A stretch of 64,000 nt of DNA from Bolinopsis microptera (GCF_026151205.1 NC_087073.1:3617001-3681000), one strand, 5' to 3'. Counted from the first letter of the stretch, positions 9,929 through 22,620 are shown. The notes: a model not told the origin generated them from the sequence alone. Numbers and translations: made by a program.

Positions 9929-11281
9929 CATTCATTTGTCACTAAAATATGACTTAGGAGTTACTTTCTCCTTTCGCTGGCTTCAATTTTCATGATTTTT
10001 ACTGTCAAAACTTATTATCTAACCATCTCCACTTTTTCATCATCTCCGACTTTCACCTCTCCATAAACTCACTTTTACTGACGGTACATAATTCTTTATC
10101 GACATCTCAATTAGGATTTAGGAACCGTCCGGATATCCGGTTTCGGTCCGGTTAAAGGAGGTACTTGGCCGATAATCAACCGGAAATTTCAAGACTTTTC
10201 AGGACACATTTTATTTCTTGAAAATTTGATCTCGGGTACTCATGGGTAGCATTATATTTATACCTTACAGTATGATATCAAGGCCTGAATGAGCTATGAT
10301 AAGTTACATTTCTTACACAGCACGAGCTGATTAATTGAAAGATTATAATATAAGCCCGGTATATCGAGGTACCCGGCCGTACAGAAAGGCACTGAGGCAC
10401 GGTATACAGACTTTCTACTGTATCATATTTGAAAATGGGACATAAAATGAAGAATTTGGCGGATAGTAGAAACTAGAATTTGTATCAGGAAGCGCAGCAT
10501 CTTTTGACTAGTATAGGAGTAAGACTTGAGATTTTATGTTTTAATTTGAATTGACATATCATATCCTTGTATAACGTTGAGTATTCTGCTAATGTTTCAC
10601 TCGGTAGTTGCCCAAGATGATCAAACCGTGAATGATGAACAGAAAGCAGGATCGTTGTGAAAATCTTGAATTTTATTACATTCTTAATTTCTCTGCTGAT
10701 TACATTTTTAAACAATGCCTTCAAACAAAACTTTACGGCCAAATATAACACCTCTAACTAAAAATAGGCTGACAAAGGGTTGTCCAACAAATCTGTTCAT
10801 CTCCATTCTCCATTCTCAAGGGTCCGGTTTGGCATACTCATTGTGACGAGAATACTTAAACATATGGTCCTTGTACCTCAGATATTGACGACATTAGCAG
10901 GTCCTTAAATCCAATTCACATAGCTAGAGATAAGATTAACGGGAATAAGCAACAGGTGCGCCAGGAGCTTTTAAACAAAGTTCGAGATAGTTCTGAGTAG
11001 TATTTTTACTGAGCAGATGTTTCCCCACATCTGCAAAGAGCTTATTCGGTCTATTCAACAGTTTTCTCTGGCCTTTGAATGCGGATATAGAAATTTCTTA
11101 TTTTAATTTTGATCATTTACATGGAGCAGTGTATTTCGATAAATTTCGAGTGCACTACCATTTTGTAGACCATTTCACGTTTGAATAATATCAGGACGAC
11201 TCAGATTGTTTCTTAAGTTGAACGATCACGTTTCAGCAACTAACACAACCACCCCTTATAAGAAAGTCTCGAAACTACAGT
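9929..11281. other. No gene recognised; one partial repeat
   Basis: AT-rich intergenic sequence. A fragment of the TAGGAACCG element lies at about 10119-10195. A minus-strand open stretch (10485-10751) has no recognisable domain. The last 60 bp precede the saposin gene start. Confidence 0.5.
10119..10195 (+). repeat. Truncated copy of TAGGAACCG element
   Basis: TAGGAACCGTCCGGATATCC and following CCGGTTTCGGTCCGG match the left end of the complete element at 28450-28719. The right end is missing. Confidence 0.6.
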
Positions 11282-12576
11282 ATGAAGATGTTCATGGTAC
11301 TCCTCCTTGTTGGTCTGGTGGCTGCTGACCCCCTCCCCGGTGGAACAGTGTGTGATGTCTGTAAAGCTGGTGTCAGTCAGCTCCAGGGTTTACTCTCTGA
11401 CAGTCTTGTGGTAAGTATAAAAACTTGCTGCTACTTTTTGTCAGCAGCCATGTGAAGTGTGAAGGTCACTGTGAATTTGTGCTATATATACAGTATTGTC
11501 AGCTCAACACCATTTATCTTATCTTATTTAGTTTACCTTATCTTATTTATCTCAGAACAAAGTGAAGGGTGGAGTTTCTTTGGTCTGCTCCTTCCTCTTT
11601 TTCGATGAGGTAACTTCCAGCTTATTGTTTACTAAATTTACTTACTGATTCCCGCAGAGTCTTGCGACAAACAAGTAACCATTTTAGCATAGCATATAAA
11701 CGCAGTGATCACTTGTTTCATTCTACTTGCAAGCAGAAATTGACAGCTTAACCTTTATTCAGTGTGCAGACAAAGTAAACGCAGTTATTGACTTTGTGGT
11801 AAACTACATCAAATCTATTGACGCTCACGAGCTGTGTTCCAAGATAGGCAACTGTGACGATGAGGACTTGCCTGAACCTGTTGTTGAGCTCGGTTAGTTT
11901 AGAGAGGAGTTCTAGTTATTTCCGAGAAAAGCCCAATAATCGTGTGGCTTTGGAGACATGTATATTTAAACGAATAGAGTATAGGAGCTTTGAGAGAAAG
12001 AACATTATTTTATATTTCTCGTTCATTATAATAACTGATAAGGACAATAAAACTTTCAGTTGGTGACGAGGAGAGTTGCAACAAATGCGTAGCTGAGTAC
12101 GAGAAGATCATCAGTATCATCACAGAGAACCCACAAGTCAAGGTATATATATATAAATACAGCTCATAACTACTTCACAATTACTGTTACTCCAACTTGC
12201 AATGACTCAGGTATTGGTCACACATATCCGGAAATTATATACCTATTATATAATATTAATACTTTCAATTCTTTTCAGTCCACGATCAAGACAGTCCTAA
12301 GCGCCATCTGCTTCCTTCCCATCGACAATGTGAGAATATACATTTAAATTAGTACAAGGATTTAGTCATTTAACGTTAAGTTGATGGTCAGTTTGTCAAG
12401 TTTTGAGAGCTAAGATTAAACAATGAGGATACATTTCTTCATTAAGTGATCAATTAAATATTAATCCATTGCTTATATTTCAGTGTTCACAGCTGATTGA
12501 GGATGTTGTAGATGAAGCATTTGCCGAACTCGAGATGGGTTCTAAGGATCTCTGTGCTAAGATCGGACAGTGTTAA
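11282..12576 (+). CDS. Prosaposin-like protein with two saposin B domains
   Basis: Six exons (11282-11410, 11556-11609, 11763-11892, 12060-12142, 12279-12329, 12484-12576) join with consistent phases to give 179 residues. Residues 1-15 are a signal peptide (MKMFMVLLLVGLVAA). Two saposin B domains each have the six-cysteine pattern: C24, C27, C54, C62, C86, C92 and C111, C114, C143, C150, C173, C179. Both end alike (ELCSKIGNC and DLCAKIGQC). An acidic linker (residues 93-110) separates them. Saposin B proteins bind or disrupt lipids, in lysosomes as sphingolipid-hydrolase activators or, when secreted, as antimicrobial or pore-forming proteins; the sequence does not decide which. Each domain is split over three exons at equivalent positions. 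Confidence 0.9.
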
Positions 12577-14816
12577 GAAGCTAAAAAACTGGTCGCATTT
12601 ACGAAAACGAAAAGAAAGTTGGGCTTCAAAAGGGATCTGAATTAATTTTGTCAAAACTTAGAATCTATAGATATCTTTTCATTGCAAGTTTCCCATTTTA
12701 TCTACTATACTGATTCGCTAAAATATTTGATATTCAAGATTTATAAATCTTCATTAATTCGTTAAAAATAGAAACAAAATAATCTTTCTTTTGTTCCCTT
12801 GATTTATCTCATCTGAGGACTGATTTTAACGAGATCAGTCAGCAGCTGTCAAAACCACCGAACAATCCATTCTGAACTGATAAGATTATATTGGCAGATT
12901 ACTTAAATTCATCTCAGCTGATAATCAAATTACATACTATACTTGTGTCCCACTCACCGATCTATACCCACGATACAGTCATACAAATGTTTGGTCAGCA
13001 ACCATTGTTCTGCCCCTCCTTGTTGAAGTGGTCTGAAATTAGTCTATCAGTTCTACTCACAAGACATAACTGATTATAATTATCCGATATATCCATCGTG
13101 TAATTTGATACCCATATATAATTGAAACAGTTAACACGACTAAATCAGGGAGCTCAATCATTTATTCATTATAATTATGATCGAACAGAAGTTTTTAGCT
13201 CGTCGTCGGTCACACTTCAAGACTTTGGCATCCTTTTCACACGGTACGCAATTTGCCGATTACAATTTTACCTGATAACTGATTTGATCACTAATTTTTG
13301 AAGCGCATGCAGCTGCAGGCGAGTTTAATTTGTAATTAATTTCACACTTTCGAGTTGCAGCCTCTCGCAGGTTCGCAGTTTATCAGTTCTGGTCCATAAT
13401 ACCTTAGTTTTAATTTTCTGTTACAGCAGTCATCGGATATGTTCCAACTTCCAACTCAAAAGTCGTAAATCCTAATTTCTATGGGTGAAGGTGTGTCCCA
13501 TTTTTTCTAAATGTTAAATTTAGCTGTTGTCTCAAATAATCGAAATTTCTCGATGTTCAACAATTATCACAAAAGCTCATTCTTTCTGGAATTTTTGGGA
13601 CCGTATCCAATTTTAATAACGTGAACTTAACAATAACACTTTCTATACTATGCTTAAAATTGTTTTATGTGCGGCAAATTTGGAGGAAAGGACACCTCGC
13701 GATTAAGCTGAACAATTCTCTAAATTTTCTTTTGGTACTCTCAGGTTGGATTATTCAACACCGTACTATATAACGTTGCATTACACGATTGTTCAGTTTA
13801 ACAGATCAAATAAATTACATGGTAAATGTATTAAAGTTTAAACCGAGTTTCATGACAATTTAAAATGTAAAATTACCCTCGTAGGATTTGAAGCTTTTAC
13901 AATCAGATGCATAATTAAGACATAGTATTCAATATTGTTATTTTACACCATTAGATTCCAACACTATGTGTGTATATTGTATAAGCTAAAATATAAAATG
14001 CCTGCCAATTTTATTATCTAAACGTAACTAAACGTTAGGTGACTCAATTTCTATCTGTTGGCGTTGCATTGATGGATTGCGGTTTATCTTGAGGAGTTAT
14101 TCATTTGTCAAGATTCATCCATGAGCAAGTATTACTTTTAATAAAAATAATTTTCTGTATATGTCCATTTTCCTTATTTTAAAAGTGATACTTTCTTTCC
14201 GATGTTTTTGATGTTACGCCATGATCATAGTTATGGGCATGTTGATCTTTTCTTATCTTACACAACAGCACCAGTGCAAAAATCTGATAGAACGAACATC
14301 GGCTGATGGTGCTGAAAAGTGCAGTATTAGGTCGATAATGCGATTCCCCACACACCGCATTTATATGTTGCAGCTATGTTCTCTACCAGTCGTTTCTACT
14401 TCTACTGCGTGTGCACTGTGCTCATTGTTAGGAAGTTATACGGACTAAGAAGTAGAAGCTACAATAAAATTGAAGAGTCTCAATGTTCAAGTATGATACT
14501 CAAATACCCAAATGAGGAACTATAATCTAAAGACGTACAGTCTATGCCTACATTAATCTCACTGCTTTCTTAGAACTTTCCAGTAAATATATTATAGAGC
14601 TGAGACTTGAGTAGATTAATACTATCCGGGTGGCGCATTACGTCAATTCTTTAATGAATTGACAATAGTTCAATTTTCCTTGCTTCAAATCTTTGCTTAA
14701 GATTTTGTAAGGGTGTGTTTATCTTTTTATATTGTGTTGTTTGGCTCCCGGCTCTCATAAGCGGTTTATTGAGTTCGTTAGTTCTCTAAGTTAAACTTAG
14801 CTAGACAGTTAGATAG
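12577..14816. other. Intergenic, no gene recognised
   Basis: About 2.2 kb of AT-rich sequence between the saposin gene and the first exon of the SH2 adaptor gene. Open stretches at 12891-13073 and 14221-14448 show no domain or splice context. Confidence 0.5.
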
Positions 14817-17800
14817 ATGCATTCAAAAGAGGATGTAGATCCTACTTTAAGTCCGGCTTTGAGCCGACCCGGCTTAAATGCAATTGAATCTTCAGTTGCC
14901 ACCAAGGTCGACAACTATGATCAAACAGGTTTGTTCATTAAATGACAGACAAATTTATGAATGCAACTTCCTGATAATCGGATTCCAATACTGTACCTAT
15001 ATTTGGTCAAGATTCTGAACAACTAGAATGAGCGAGGAAAAGGTCAGATATTTACTTAAAACACTTTTTATAAAGATTCAGGATATGATCGAGGCAAATC
15101 AACATGATTTAAAAATCAACAATAATTTCCGCTTTAACGATACCATTTAAGGAAATGTTGAATTAATCTGCAAAGTAGTGGTTCGGATGATGGCTGCAGG
15201 CTGGTTAATGCTGAACTTACTTGCAGTAGTCAATGTACACTTTGTACAGTTGAGCTTTTAAAAATGTCGTTTTCATACATAAAAAAGCAGAAAAAAACAT
15301 CGCGAGTATCCTAGTACCCTAAAACCCTAAAACTTACTATTCTGATTTTATTTGCCTATCATCAGTTACCACGTTTAGTGTCTCCCAACTTGTCTGCTCT
15401 TTATTGTGACGACTAAACACCCAAGTGGTGAGTTTTGGAGAACAGGAAAGTTCGCCGAAACTTCTCACTACCCTCTTTATCTAAATCAATATAAACATCA
15501 GCAAGAACCATTTCTAGGCGTATTGCTTCAGCTGACGTCATTTTCATACTAATAGTACGTTCGTACCACTTGACAAGCCTTTAACGGTGTTGAGTTTCAT
15601 TCTCTTATCAGTCGAGAGAGTGTTGTAAGCATTCTGACACATTTTTAGTTTCTCACACGGTTTGCTGTCACGGTTGTGTGTGTGATGAGTATAAAGAGTA
15701 GTGGATCAGTCAAGCTCGCTTCACCAGGTACGGTTATATTTCCATCACGCCTCACATTTCTTGGCTCCTATTTAGCTGCCCATGATCCTTGTCAGATGTC
15801 AAAAAGAGGAGAATTTTTGGGATTTTTGTCTCGCGAGTTTTTTCTTAGCGTCATTAAGAGGCCTTACATTTTCTATATCTGCCGTACAATTTATGTCAAG
15901 CACGTTGTTATAGCAATTATTTAAACAAATTTATGAACCTTGTTCGTAATTTCGGGCTCTGATTACGTGTATTTCAGACTATTAGACAGGAATACTGTAC
16001 AAATACTGTACAAGTACTCCATGGCTTCCACCGAGCTATATTAGTGCTGCAGCAGCAGCTATGGTGGATGTTAAAGAAAATTGTAAAACTTTGTTCTTTC
16101 GCTCAGTTATAGTTGGTTGCTTCCCTTAGATCATAGCCGCGAGGAGAAGTTGTCTCTTTTCTTCGTTTCAGATAGCAAAACTAGTCTAGTTAAACTTTGA
16201 ATCTATATGGATGGAGTAGAAACAGATCACTCAACGAAACGTGATTCAAAATTTAACATTTCCAATAGATTTCGTCATGAATGAAGTCCCCAAATTAGGT
16301 ACAATTTCTTCCTTTTTTTCCATGACAAGAACTCTAATAAATCTTGATTTGTTTTTACTGTCTGGAAATAAGACACAGTATTTTGTGAATCCCACACTGT
16401 CTAGAACTAGAAGTCTTGGATTTGAACCTTGAAATAAAATGTCCTTTACTATTTATTTAAATCACATTTCTTCAATTATAGTGCTTACTACAATGGTTTT
16501 ATCGTGGTGTCATCATTGTGTTACTATGATGTTACCATGGTATTAACATGGTGCTATCATGGTGTGAGCATGGTGTTACCATGGTGTTATCATGGTGTTA
16601 ACGTGGTGAAACCATGGTGTTACCATGGTGCTATCATGGTGTTAACATGGTGTTAACATGGTGCTATCATGGTGTTATCATGGTGTTACCATGGTGTTAC
16701 CATGGTGCAATCATGGTGTTAACGTGGTGCTATCATGGTGTTAACATGATGTTAACGGGTTGCTAATTTAATCGTCTATCCTGATCTCATTTCAGGTTCA
16801 TTTATTTTGAAAGCTGATATAGAAGGACAGTTATCCTGTACCGTATCAGCAAGAGATGGTCTTTCTATTAAAGATGTGTTGTGGGTAAGCGGCATTTTAG
16901 ATTACAGTAACAAAAGAGATTATGATAAGGATAAATTTATCGGTTCTTAGGTTAACTTTTCGAATTGATCAATGATGATTATGCCAAATGAATATGCCAA
17001 ATTGACTGCATCTCCAACTTCTATTGTTTTCGATATCTACGATTCTACAGTTTAAATCTGTAATTAATTAATTCGTAAGACGAATGCGTTCCTTGAGACT
17101 GATCATTCATTAATAATCAATGGCAGGAAAAATTGGAGAACACAGGAGGGAGGATGTGGGAGAATTTCCTTGTGTTTACGAAGTGGACGAGAATCCACAT
17201 AGAGTGGGAGATGAACGTAAGCTGCGTGAGGGGTCACGCGTTACAGATAGTCAACAAACTTGACATCTTGCCTATAGCTCTCCCGGGTGCTCACCACTTT
17301 ATGAGGAAGGATGTGGTACGGACATAGGATCTTCAATTTAGACAACACTCATTTGTTCTTACTTCTTACTGTAAAATATTAAATAAGTACATGTTGCGTA
17401 GTTAGGTCTCGTGTATTGAATATACTCAAACTAACATTCAACGTAGGATTAGTCAGAGGTATGATCATTCAATTCAGTGACAGAACTATTAGTCAACCTA
17501 AATGTGAGCATGTAAGGTGCTGATGAAATTACGTAACTGTACCGTAAATAGGTCTTGACTAATGGCCATGTACTCAAACTAAAGTTTAAGGAATGTTCAT
17601 TGTCATTCAGGAAACTAGGGTATTTGATAATTACAGACTCCGACCTAGATGACTAAGATAAGTAGACTCCTAACTTACAGACTCCTAACTTACAGACTCG
17701 TATCTCTTATCACTATTTATTAAACCTGAAATTTTCCCACAGATTCACACAGCGGCTGCTCCTTACTGTGAAAAAGATTTCTACTACATGATAAGACCGA

Positions 17801-20800
17801 GTGGGAGTGCCAAAAATACTGGCAGCTTTGCTCTCGTCATAACGTAAGAGGCATATTAAGAAACTGAGGAAGCCCCTGTAGTATTCATTCGTAAACTTTT
17901 AAATTCTCTTTCGGTAATCGGTGACCTCGCGATATTGTATACTCTCGGGTACTCATCTGTGCTCCTGCAAGATTATACAGCATATATGCATATATATAAT
18001 ATATATATTGTGGAATCTTATAAGTTCACAGAAGAAAGGTGGCGTGTTTCCTCGACTGTAAGTTCAAAGGAGCAACATAACAGCCACACCAGAGGTTGCA
18101 AAAGTCAATTAATGGGGTGTTTTCCTTTCAGGACACCGTCATTCCCCAACGGCAGGTCATGCCTCCGACATGTTACTATTGGCTTTGACAGGGAAACCAA
18201 CAAATTCCTCCTATGTTCCAAGGAGTTTGACAGTTTGGACCTATTGGTGGCCTTCTTCAAAGTAAGAAATAGTAATCACAACTGGATTTCATTATTGTTT
18301 ACAGTTTACACACTCAAACGATAGAACAAATCCGTCCCACGACATACAGCTACTTTTATTTGAATTATCACCATCGGCTCACTAGCTGTCTCACACAAAC
18401 ATACCCTACAAACGCTGCCGAGTCTCCAGGACTCCAGACTCTAAAGTATTCATCTTCCTCAAATCATGTTTCTCCCAGACGACGCCGATAAAAGCTCACA
18501 ACGGTCCGAATATGTATTTGAGGTACCCTGTGCCAGTTGACGCTCAGCTTGACGAGGAATGTAAACAATCCTGGAGGACAACAAGGACAGGTTGGAAAAG
18601 ATACTGTTTTAACAATTTGATAACCGTCTTTGTAATTTTTACAAGGTGTACTGCAGTTCAAAGGTGGCAGTTGGTAGTCCTTATTTATTCGAATTGAAAT
18701 TTCGAATGTCTACGCCCTTTCACAGTGTGCGCCTATCAATTTTGATGCATGTGGATCTTTTGCGAACTTTCCTCCTCAAATATGAAATATCGGACCATTT
18801 GTAATTCAGACAAGATAACAAACACACTGATATTAACCATTATCGCAGGTAAGCAGTCAGATCACCCGGATATTGACACTATATCCTTGTGGAGCTACTC
18901 CTCCTCCCTTACTGTCAACTCTATCAACACTCCAAGTGAGTAGGAACAATCCTCAGATTTACAGATTTCGTGGACGGAAAATCCAATCTTATTATTACAG
19001 ATTTTCTGCTCATTTAATTATTGGTGGTTTATACTTAATAAAGTTATAAGCACTCATTGTGATGAATTTAGGCAATGAATCTAGAGTATAGAGGGTAGTG
19101 GTCAGAACTCTAAAAGCTAATGCCTTTACATATATCCAAATAGTATATACCAAGAAGTAGACGAGATTTAAGAGTTTCCTGCCTTTTTCGTTCCATAGAC
19201 TCATTGAAATCATATAAACGTCTCTCAGCTCCTTAAGTTAGCCGATATACTCAACAGTAAACATAGAGGCAATATTTTACCCCCACCCTAAAATATAGAC
19301 AACTACTTTTTACAGCCTGACTCTCAAGACCAGTGATAATTACTTTCACATGATTTAAAACTGTACCGACACATTCAAAGTCTAAAAATACTCTGATTTC
19401 ACCATATCACTACTACGTCAAGAGTTCTCAGAAATATCAAATTTCTCTTCCACCTGTATGAAAGACAATTTTATCAACGTGACTATTGTTCCTGAGTTCG
19501 AGAATGTACTTGGCACAGATAATCATGATATTAGAACTCTAATCTCCCAATAAAACATGGTCACTGCGGAGTGATAAGACATGTTTGATGATAACAACAT
19601 TAAGACATTAAACTTTCAGTGTCATACGATTACGATGGCAGTGTGAGCGGTTTGAGTGAAGATGAACAAAATTACGACGTGCCTAATCATTTTTACAGGA
19701 AAGACAAAACAAGGGGATCAACTATGCTAAGCAGAGGTTGGTTTCAATAATTTCCAGTTTGAACAGGAATATTCCTCTAAATACAATGAAGAGATAATAC
19801 GTTTTATTGTATCTTAACACCCAAAAATAACCTCTTATTCGCAGAAGAAAGCGTGATGTCGCCCATGTCTGACGGATCACACAGTCATATCTACAGTAGT
19901 GATGTGGTGAGTGGGGCATATTACTATCGTGATACAATTAGATCTTTGATAAAAATTCTAACTATCTTCAAATTTGTATTAATGTAGATCACCAAAATGA
20001 ATGGTACGATGGTTGAATTTCTCCCTCTCAGGAAATGAGGGCACAAAGTGGAAGCAGTTCAGGAGGATCTTTCAGCAGCACATCCAAAGCCAGCTACAAC
20101 AACACCCCCAGAAGCCTAAACACCAGATCTCAGTTCTTCTTCCCCGTCACCAGAGAGGTCAAGTCAGAGATCGAAAAAGAACGTCCCCGATCTGAGATCC
20201 TGAGAGAAGATTCCTCTGATTCTCAGAGAGAAAATCTCAGGGCGAGCAGCATGCCACCTTTCACTTCCTTATCGGTAGATTTATCTTGTTTGTTTGTATG
20301 AAAACTTTGATTGATGTATGGAACGCATGTGCATGTAGTGTTGTGGTTGTCTGTGAAACATTTTGAATTTGGAGTTGTTAGAGATAGGATCGATATAATA
20401 TATACTCACACCCACTTAACCTCTTCAGATCAACAGATCAATATCCGAGAAATCCCTATCTGACGTGGAGAAGAGTAAAAAAGACGCTCCAGAAGAACTT
20501 TACGTAGAAATGAGTCCCTCTGTACCTCCAACTCCGTCAAACCCAGCCCGATTTACCCATCCAGAACCACTTGCAGTCGAAACTCTTAAACGTCATCCGA
20601 TGTATCAAAGTCGTTCAGGGTCAGATCAGGATAGTGATCCCAAAACCCTCACCAGAGTGGAAGAACCAGAGAGTTGCTACATGAACATATCAATAGCTAA
20701 CAAATCAGCTTCTTCTTCCAATCAGGATGAGCCAGTAGAAACTTATGTGGATATGTCCACATTGAGGCCCCTGAAGCCACCACCACAGGATCTTCTCCTG

Positions 20801-21064
20801 TCTTTACAATCACAATCACATCATGACTATGTCAACAGACAGGGAATTCAGAATGGTTTTTCTCCTTCCTCCTCTGGGAGTGAATATCAACATTTTGATC
20901 CTGTCACATCCCAAAAACTCATTGACAATGTTCAAAGTTTAATGGCGACCGTAAAGGAACAAGCTAAGGAAATCTTGAATCTCAAAATGTCAGTTAAGGA
21001 TTTGAAAATAAAAGTGGAGACCTTGGAGCAACTGAACATAGAAGAGTTCGAATATGATCAATGA
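14817..21064 (+). CDS. SH2-domain adaptor with phosphotyrosine docking motifs and C-terminal coiled coil
   Basis: Eleven coding exons: 14817-14928, 16796-16884, 17127-17315, 17743-17843, 18132-18261, 18479-18560, 18849-18935, 19620-19736, 19845-19906, 20032-20274, 20429-21064. Phases agree throughout, giving 615 residues. Residues about 38-120 form an unrecognised, possibly ubiquitin-like module. An SH2 domain follows (about 120-230): HHFMRKDV, FYYMIRPSGS with the phosphotyrosine-binding arginine at R148, CLRHVTIGF, FDSLDLLVAFFK and NMYLRYPVPV. The serine-rich tail holds likely kinase/docking sites: YDVP (282-285, Crk/Nck type), YVEM (429) and YVDM (510, PI3K p85 type), YMNI (488) and YVNR (538, Grb2 type), plus proline-rich stretches. 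Residues 566-611 look like a coiled coil. The layout suggests a cytoplasmic adaptor downstream of tyrosine kinases, comparable in logic to IRS or BLNK/SLP-76 proteins, though orthology is not clear. Confidence 0.85.
15685..15727 (+). CDS. Alternative first coding exon of the SH2 adaptor gene
   Basis: ATG at 15685 opens MSIKSSGSVKLASP and ends at a CACCAG/GTACGG donor in phase 1, the same phase as the upstream first exon at 14817-14928. Joined to the exon at 16796 it gives a 592-residue isoform with a different N-terminus. This implies two promoters, one upstream of 14817 and one upstream of about 15685. It is inferred from phase and splice signals only. Confidence 0.5.
16485..16757 (+). repeat. 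12-bp minisatellite, CATGGTGTTAAC type
   Basis: More than twenty degenerate copies of a 12-bp unit (CATGGTGTTAAC, CATGGTGTTACC, CATGGTGCTATC) fill this part of an intron of the SH2 adaptor gene. The array ends about 40 bp before the acceptor of the exon at 16796. Confidence 0.9.
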
Positions 21065-21613
21065 TGAATAATCTTAATCTGGCAATATAGGAAATAGGAC
21101 TCGCGTTAGGTACTACTACTAGAACTTTGTTGATGTATATTTCGTTTGTGATATTTTTTGTATGATTTTTGATGCTGATCTGGATCAATCAGAGCTGATG
21201 TATCTTGTTTTTTGTAGCAATGAGTTTTGTGATTTTATCTTTCGAAAATAGTTAGAGCACCAGCTACGATGATTGGATAAGTTTTACAATACGGACCAGC
21301 TCGTGCGAATAAATTTACAATGCAGGGCACTGTTTTGTTAGGTGGCAGTAATAGTTTAATTGTTATAACTAAAAGCTGAGATCTTTGTTCATTTTGCAGT
21401 AAATGATACCAAACTTTTGTTTTTATTGTAGATGACAGCATTGTCTGAAAAGTTATGACCATTATATGTACCTCTAATAGTTAAGTCTCTGTAAACCCTT
21501 ACAGCAGGCAATTATCAAAACCAATCATTAAAAGCTGAGGCAATTATCAATACCAATCATTAAAAGCTGCCCTCAAAAAGCAACGTCCAGTAGTCGAATC
21601 TGAAAAGAAAAAG
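21065..21613. other. 3' flank of SH2 adaptor gene, short tandem duplication
   Basis: Probable 3' UTR and intergenic sequence. A 33-bp unit beginning GGCAATTATCA is tandemly duplicated at about 21506-21568. Confidence 0.5.
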
Positions 21614-22450
21614 ATGTGGTGCTTTTTCAAACTAGCGCTGCTCGTTGTGCCCGTTCTTTGTGGTGGTTCTGAAGATGAAGATATCCTGGCAAGAAAGAGC
21701 TCTGTATCTGATGCTGATCTTCATCAGGAATTGCCGGACTCTTTCCACTCAGACTCTGAATGGGATGATTTCCCAACATTCCAGCCCGTCACATTCTACC
21801 CACCCACAGACAAGGACAGCAGCAGTGAAAGTGAAAGTGAAAGTAGCGATGAAAGCGACTCGGATGATGAGCAAATTCGTGATGGTGAGGTCTGTGAAAT
21901 ACCTAAAATAGAAAACGGTTACTTCGTGGACACGACGAGACCAATAAAAGTGGGAGCATCGCGACAGATAAGGTGCAACGCTGGTTACTGTCTCACCGAC
22001 CCAAATGATTCCGACCTACCAGCCGAGGTGACGACTTTCAACTGCACGGAGAAGATGGCTCAAGGTGATACTTACTGTGGGTTGCCAGTGTGTGTAGAAG
22101 ATGTGTGCCATAACGAGGGTGTACTCTGTGAGGACGGTAAAGAGTTGTGCAATCAGAATAAGGTTACTATAGTGAAAGGGTTCCTGAAGGAAGGACACGC
22201 AGCTATGCAGATAAACTGGTTCTCAAAATATGAGGAGAGGGCTGAAAGATACCTGAAGACTACTGAAGGTTACGAAGGAGCAGAGGTTCTGAAGTTCACA
22301 GGGGTTGGGCTGTGCAACAGACATCTAGCCACCGGCTACTTTAACTATTGGCGGAACTACTTGAGACTGAAATATTACGGCGGGTGGGTGGGGTGTGCTG
22401 TGTCCCCTGACTATAAGAATATCGTCGCTTGTATTGTTCGTCCGAAATAA
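21614..22450 (+). CDS. Secreted protein: acidic linker, sushi-like module, unknown C-terminal domain
   Basis: A single-exon frame of 278 residues from the first ATG. Residues 1-16 are a signal peptide (MWCFFKLALLVVPVLC). Residues 17-92 are acidic and rich in Ser/Glu/Asp, with an SSSESESESSDESDSDDE run at 69-86 that would be a good casein-kinase or Fam20-type phosphorylation target. Residues 94-160 resemble one complement-control (sushi) module, with cysteines 94, 121, 144 and 160 and an ENGYFVD motif. The C-terminal part (about 165-278) has cysteines 172, 179, 234, 261 and 273 and ends VGCAVSPDYKNIVACIVRPK; this faintly recalls the end of CAP/SCP domains, but I do not claim it. An AATAAA at 22615 is a likely polyadenylation signal. 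The gene follows the SH2 adaptor on the same strand and is otherwise unrelated. Confidence 0.75.
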   Translation: MWCFFKLALLVVPVLCGGSEDEDILARKSSVSDADLHQELPDSFHSDSEWDDFPTFQPVTFYPPTDKDSSSESESESSDESDSDDEQIRDGEVCEIPKIENGYFVDTTRPIKVGASRQIRCNAGYCLTDPNDSDLPAEVTTFNCTEKMAQGDTYCGLPVCVEDVCHNEGVLCEDGKELCNQNKVTIVKGFLKEGHAAMQINWFSKYEERAERYLKTTEGYEGAEVLKFTGVGLCNRHLATGYFNYWRNYLRLKYYGGWVGCAVSPDYKNIVACIVRPK

Positions 22451-22614
22451 ATAATGAACTGGTCGTTACAGCCTGATCATGAACTGTTTAATGAATTGAT
22501 CCCATTTTCATTAAGAATTTGCAGTTACTCAGTTAATTGTGTTACATGGTAATTTTGCGTATAAAAACCGAGATGGGAGTTTTATTTTAATCGTGACAGA
22601 TATGTGCTATAAAC

Positions 22615-22620
22615 AATAAA
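22615..22620 (+). terminator. Polyadenylation signal AATAAA
   Basis: AATAAA lies 165 bp after the stop codon of the 21614-22450 gene, in AT-rich 3' sequence. Confidence 0.5.
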
